DNA of 19,586 bases from contig JAIFKN010000204.1 in the NCBI GenBank assembly GCA_020049615.1, positions 1 through 19,586 of the forward strand, read 5' to 3'. This document shows, piece after piece, positions 14,840-19,586 of this stretch; position 1 is the stretch's first letter, and every line of letters starts with the position of its first letter. Origin of the DNA: a bacterium (GTDB taxonomy: Bacteria > Planctomycetota > UBA11346). The position numbers and the translations under genes were made by a program. The notes below the pieces were generated by a model that had not been told where the DNA came from, ran no database searches, and saw nothing but the letters and a program-made list of their open reading frames with translations.

Positions 14840-14888
14840 GGACCGCGGGCTTCAGCCCGCGCTCGACGCGGGCTGAAGCCCGCGGTCC
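14840..14888. repeat. Twin-hairpin palindrome, copy 2 (ribD/ubiA junction)
   Basis: Perfect 22-base arms (14840-14861 and 14867-14888) around CTCGA. Each arm contains the hairpin GCGGGC-ttca-GCCCGC or its reverse. It differs from the copy at 9987-10036 only at the centre and by one arm base. It encodes the last residues and stop codon of ribD and occupies the place where the ubiA ribosome site should be. Confidence 0.9.
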
Positions 14889-15946
14889 GCAAGCCGCGCC
14901 CAGCGCATGACGCGGGTGGCCCCGGCCAGCGTCGGGGAGCCCTCCGCAACCCACTCCGGTCCGGGCATGGCCGGCGCCGGCACCCCGCCTCCGAGGGCTG
15001 CGCGCCCGAGGTACACTTCGAGCCGGTCGTAGAACGGCAGCCAGGCGGCATGCACCCGCGCCCCGCCCTCGATGACCACGTCGTTGAGGCCCAGGCGGCC
15101 CAGCGCGGCCGCGACCTGCACCGGGTCGTGCGGGTCGCCGACCGGGAGACCGACAATGCCGGACGGCGGCACCGCGCCGGGCGCGTGCACCACCAGGGTC
15201 GGGGCCGAGCCGTCGCGCAGGCGGGCCCCCGGCACGCGGGCATCGCGCGCAACCACGATGCGCAGCGGGCCGGGTTCGTCGCCATGCGCGCGCGGCCGGG
15301 GCGCGGTCAGCGCCGGATCGTCGGCCATGGCGGTGTCGGCACCGACCAGCACGGCGTCGAAGGCGCGCCGGCGGCGGCGCATCAGGGTGTAGGCGATCGG
15401 GCAGCTGATCGCCGTGCGGGTGAGCGGCGCCGCGGCGATGTAGCCGTCTGCCGACTGCGCCCATTTCCCGGTCAGCCGCGGCCGGCCGCACGCGACCCGG
15501 GACAGGAAGCCGCCGTGCACATGGCGCGCAAGATGGCCGAGGCAGCCGGTCGCATAGGCGATGCCGGCGGCGGCGAACACGCCCGCAGCGTCGTCCTGGT
15601 GCGGATCCGGGACCGCCGCGACGACCCGCGCCACGCCGGCGCGGATCAGCGCCTCGGCGCAGGGTGGCTGGCGGCCATGGCGGGTGCACGGAGCGAGGGT
15701 GACGTAGGCGGTGGCGTCACGCGCATCAGGGCAGCGCGACAGGGCATCGGTCTCGGCGTGGAGTCCGCCGCAGCGGCGGTGCCGGCCATCGGCCAACCAG
15801 CGGCCATCGCGCACCAGGACGCAGCCGACGCCGGGATTGGGCCAGGTCTGGCCGAGCGACAGGGATGCCAGGCGCAGGGCGCGGGCCATCCAGGAGAGGT
15901 CGGCTTCGGGCTTCGGGCTTCGGGCTTCGGGCCGATTCTCGTACAC
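14852..15946 (-). CDS. ribD: Bifunctional riboflavin deaminase/reductase RibD
   Basis: A 364-residue enzyme for the second and third steps of riboflavin synthesis. The N-terminal zinc deaminase has HAETD (His63, Glu65), then PCTRHGRQPPC (Cys87, Cys96). The usual TLEPC reads TLAPC here. The C-terminal reductase runs from RPRLTGKWAQSADGYIA to VVIEGGARV. The start is chosen at GTG 15946 because AGGAAGGA (15953-15960) lies six bases upstream. ATG 15889 is the obvious alternative, but the residues before it (ADLSWM) fit the conserved D..WM..AL start of RibD. The GTG choice makes a 19-residue leader, partly encoded by a tandem CCCGAAG repeat. The last residues and TGA come from a palindromic repeat. 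Downstream of nusB and ribH. Confidence 0.93.
   Translation of the reverse strand: MYENRPEARSPKPEADLSWMARALRLASLSLGQTWPNPGVGCVLVRDGRWLADGRHRRCGGLHAETDALSRCPDARDATAYVTLAPCTRHGRQPPCAEALIRAGVARVVAAVPDPHQDDAAGVFAAAGIAYATGCLGHLARHVHGGFLSRVACGRPRLTGKWAQSADGYIAAAPLTRTAISCPIAYTLMRRRRRAFDAVLVGADTAMADDPALTAPRPRAHGDEPGPLRIVVARDARVPGARLRDGSAPTLVVHAPGAVPPSGIVGLPVGDPHDPVQVAAALGRLGLNDVVIEGGARVHAAWLPFYDRLEVYLGRAALGGGVPAPAMPGPEWVAEGSPTLAGATRVMRWARLADRGLQPASSAG
15904..15931 (-). repeat. Tandem 7-base repeat (CCCGAAG x4) in the ribD leader
   Basis: Four perfect copies of CCCGAAG on the coding strand (CTTCGGG on the plus strand). If RibD starts at GTG 15946 they encode a Pro/Glu/Arg-rich leader. Because 7 is not a multiple of 3, gain or loss of one unit would shift the frame between the GTG and the deaminase domain. 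Loosely similar degenerate repeats (GAAGCTTGAAG, CCTGAAGCC) occur just upstream at about 15960-15990. Confidence 0.85.
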
Positions 15947-15952
15947 GCGGCG

Positions 15953-15960
15953 TCCTTCCT
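15953..15960 (-). promoter_or_regulatory. Ribosome binding site deciding the ribD start
   Basis: AGGAAGGA on the minus strand, six bases before GTG 15946. It is one of the strongest Shine-Dalgarno matches in the window and supports the GTG over the ATG at 15889, which has none. Confidence 0.65.
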
Positions 15961-15992
15961 GAAGCTTGAAGTCCGAACCCTGAAGCCTGGCG

Positions 15993-16457
15993 TCAGGCCG
16001 TCGGCTCCGCCGGCTTGGCCTTGCGCACCTCACCCGGCCGGTGGTCGCGCGCCAGGCGGTCGAGGACGCCGTTGATCAGCCGCGCGGTCTTGCCGTCGCT
16101 GCCGTACTGCTTGGCCAGCTCGACCGCTTCGTTGATGGCCACCCGCGGCGGGGTCTCGGCGCGGTAGAGGATCTCGTAGGCGCCCAGGCGCAGGATGGCG
16201 CGGTCGGTGGCGGCGAGGCGGCCGACCGTCCAGTTCTCGAGCCGCTGGTCGATCGCGGCGTCGAGGGCGACGCGCTGGGCGCGCACGCCGGCGACCAGTT
16301 CTCCGCTCAGTTCGGCCGAACCGGCGGGCAGGCCTTCGGCGTGGTCGTCGGGCAGGGGCAGCTCGCCCTCGGCGTGGCGCCAGAGGTCCCAGCAGAACAG
16401 GGCCTGCACAGCGAGTTCACGTGCGGCGCGGCGGGGGTCGGGCTGGGTTTCAGGCAT
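15993..16457 (-). CDS. nusB: Transcription antitermination factor NusB
   Basis: A 154-residue NusB, the RNA-binding protein that works with NusE (S10) in rRNA antitermination. Features of the all-helical fold include RRAARELAVQALFCWD (about 9-24) and the conserved C-terminal half RLAATDRAILRLGAYEILYR, PRVAINEAVELAKQYG and INGVLDRLARD (about 80-138). The C-terminal tail is short and basic. ATG 16457 is preferred over a much longer open frame that shadows ribH. Its 35-base spacing from ribH and the ribH-nusB order match the arrangement in many bacteria, so it is probably co-transcribed with the riboflavin genes. Confidence 0.96.
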   Translation of the reverse strand: MPETQPDPRRAARELAVQALFCWDLWRHAEGELPLPDDHAEGLPAGSAELSGELVAGVRAQRVALDAAIDQRLENWTVGRLAATDRAILRLGAYEILYRAETPPRVAINEAVELAKQYGSDGKTARLINGVLDRLARDHRPGEVRKAKPAEPTA

Positions 16458-16492
16458 CGGTGGTCCGGGAAAAGAGCGATGGGGCGGCAGGC

Positions 16493-16957
16493 TTACAACT
16501 GCTCGAGCAATCCCACCATCTCCAGCGCCGCCATCGCCGCGTCGGCACCCTTGTTGCCGGCCTTCAGCCCGGCGCGGGCCAGGGCCTGGTCGGTGGTGTC
16601 GCAGGTGAGGACGCCGTTGAGCACCGGCACCCCGGTCTCCATCATCACCATGGCGATGCCCTTGGCGTTCTCGCCGGCGACGTAGTCGAAGTGCGGAGTC
16701 TCGCCGCGGATGACGCAGCCGAGCGCGATCACCGCGTCGAACTTCTTCGACTTGGCCAGGCGCTGCACCACCAGCGGCAGCTCCCAGGCGCCGGGCGCGC
16801 GCGCCACGGTGATGGCGTCGGCGGCGACCCCGTGGCGGGTGAGGACGTCGAGGGCGCCGGCGACCAGGCTCTCGACGATATGGCCGTTGAAGCGGGCTGC
16901 GGCGATGGCGATCGTGACGCCGTCGCCGGCGACCTGGCCTTCGATGATGCGTGGCAT
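16493..16957 (-). CDS. ribH: 6,7-dimethyl-8-ribityllumazine synthase
   Basis: A 154-residue lumazine synthase, which condenses the RibD product pathway intermediate with a four-carbon phosphate to give lumazine, the last step before riboflavin synthase. Family motifs are in place: AARFNGHIVESLVAGAL (20-36), PGAWELPLVV (54-63), ALGCVIRGETPHFDYV (about 77-92), GVLT (115-118) and AGNKGADAA. It forms pentameric or icosahedral shells in relatives. ATG 16957 gives the family-standard length. No FMN-riboswitch-like leader was recognised in the 211 bases upstream, which are largely occupied by the composite repeat. Confidence 0.96.
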   Translation of the reverse strand: MPRIIEGQVAGDGVTIAIAAARFNGHIVESLVAGALDVLTRHGVAADAITVARAPGAWELPLVVQRLAKSKKFDAVIALGCVIRGETPHFDYVAGENAKGIAMVMMETGVPVLNGVLTCDTTDQALARAGLKAGNKGADAAMAALEMVGLLEQL

Positions 16958-17020
16958 GGCGGGAGGCTACTCCGGGTCGGGGCCGGCGCCAGCAGGTCGG
17001 GAGCCCCCCGGTGGCGGGGT

Positions 17021-17139
17021 GCGGGGCCTGGCCCCGCGTCAAACCGGAGCGCGCCAGCGCGACCGGGCGCCGAGGGCTGGTGGGCGGATACAATGGCCGC
17101 AGGCCATCCGCCCACGGTTTCGGAGCGTAGCGACGAAAC
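17021..17139 (-). repeat. Composite palindromic intergenic element, copy 2 (inverted)
   Basis: Reading on the minus strand: GTTTCG (17139-17134) pairs with CGAAAC (17122-17117), then the GGGCGGAT hairpin (17113-17082) with the same ATTGT bulge as copy 1, then a CGCTGGCGCG-containing segment (about 17065-17045), then GCGGGGC/GCCCCGC (17037-17021). Order and spacing match 1575-1686. The central 32 bases are identical in 30 positions, and the two differences restore pairing. It occupies the gap between the SNF2 gene and ribH. Confidence 0.78.
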
Positions 17140-17168
17140 TGAAGCCCGACAAAGCCCGCAGGCGGACG

Positions 17169-19586
<2,418 letters not shown>

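Noticed and set aside
14839..15285. N-terminal extension of the UbiA frame to 495 residues
   Set aside because: The extra residues shadow the RibD reductase domain in another frame and are Arg/Pro/Ser/Cys-rich without homologous features. UbiA proteins normally start close to the first membrane helix.
15904..15931. Short tandem repeats as a CRISPR array
   Set aside because: The units are 7 bases and directly adjacent, with no spacers and no cas genes nearby.
16958..17168. FMN riboswitch in the leader of the riboflavin cluster
   Set aside because: I could not find the conserved FMN-aptamer segments on the minus strand. Most of the gap is the composite palindromic repeat.

Overview
The window is very GC-rich, densely coded bacterial DNA, read as one chromosomal segment with no rRNA, tRNA or CRISPR array. 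A lumazine synthase/NusB pair, an UppP-type lipid phosphatase, an exporter-type ABC protein and secreted or membrane-anchored proteins suggest a high-GC Gram-negative. The odd coiled-coil/BRCT membrane proteins and the many palindromic intergenic repeats would fit a Planctomycetota-like or other PVC-type genome, but no marker here settles the phylum.

Layout. 1-2.7 kb (minus strand): thioredoxin, an alpha/beta hydrolase, a repeat-filled gap, and an RsmB/NOP2-type RNA cytosine methyltransferase. 2.7-3.4 kb (plus): a small membrane-anchored coiled-coil protein, convergent with and overlapping a lone tyrosine recombinase. 3.35-7.7 kb (minus): a compact run of GH51-like secreted glycosidase, exporter-type ABC transporter (GTGA stop/start overlap) and the recombinase. 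An AraC regulator diverges from the glycosidase with only 19 bases between start codons. 7.7-10 kb (plus): araC, a frame-broken uppP, and tmk. 10-13.6 kb (minus): a D-2-hydroxyacid dehydrogenase lying downstream of two adjacent paralogous genes, each with a transmembrane helix, a long coiled coil, a small beta-rich module and a C-terminal BRCT-like domain. 13.8-17 kb (minus): ribH, nusB, ribD and a UbiA-family prenyltransferase, a riboflavin/NusB cluster. 17.2 kb to the right edge (minus): an SNF2/Swi2 ATPase whose N terminus lies outside the window.

The gaps hold at least three kinds of structured repeat. One is a composite palindromic element (about 1575-1686, inverted at 17021-17139, partial at 11218-11256). 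Its core hairpin differs between the two full copies only by a base-pair swap. The second is a twin-hairpin palindrome of about 50 bases (9987-10036 and 14840-14888). The third is a 37-base inverted repeat built of GGGGTTA units (13657-13796). Several lie across or against the stop codons of the neighbouring genes (rsmB-like, tmk, BRCT gene 2, ribD, ubiA). A tandem CCCGAAG repeat is probably translated as the N-terminal leader of RibD.

The strongest candidate for an undescribed system is the tandem membrane-coiled-coil-BRCT pair at 11249-13553. No known complex that I can name has this architecture, so any function is open.
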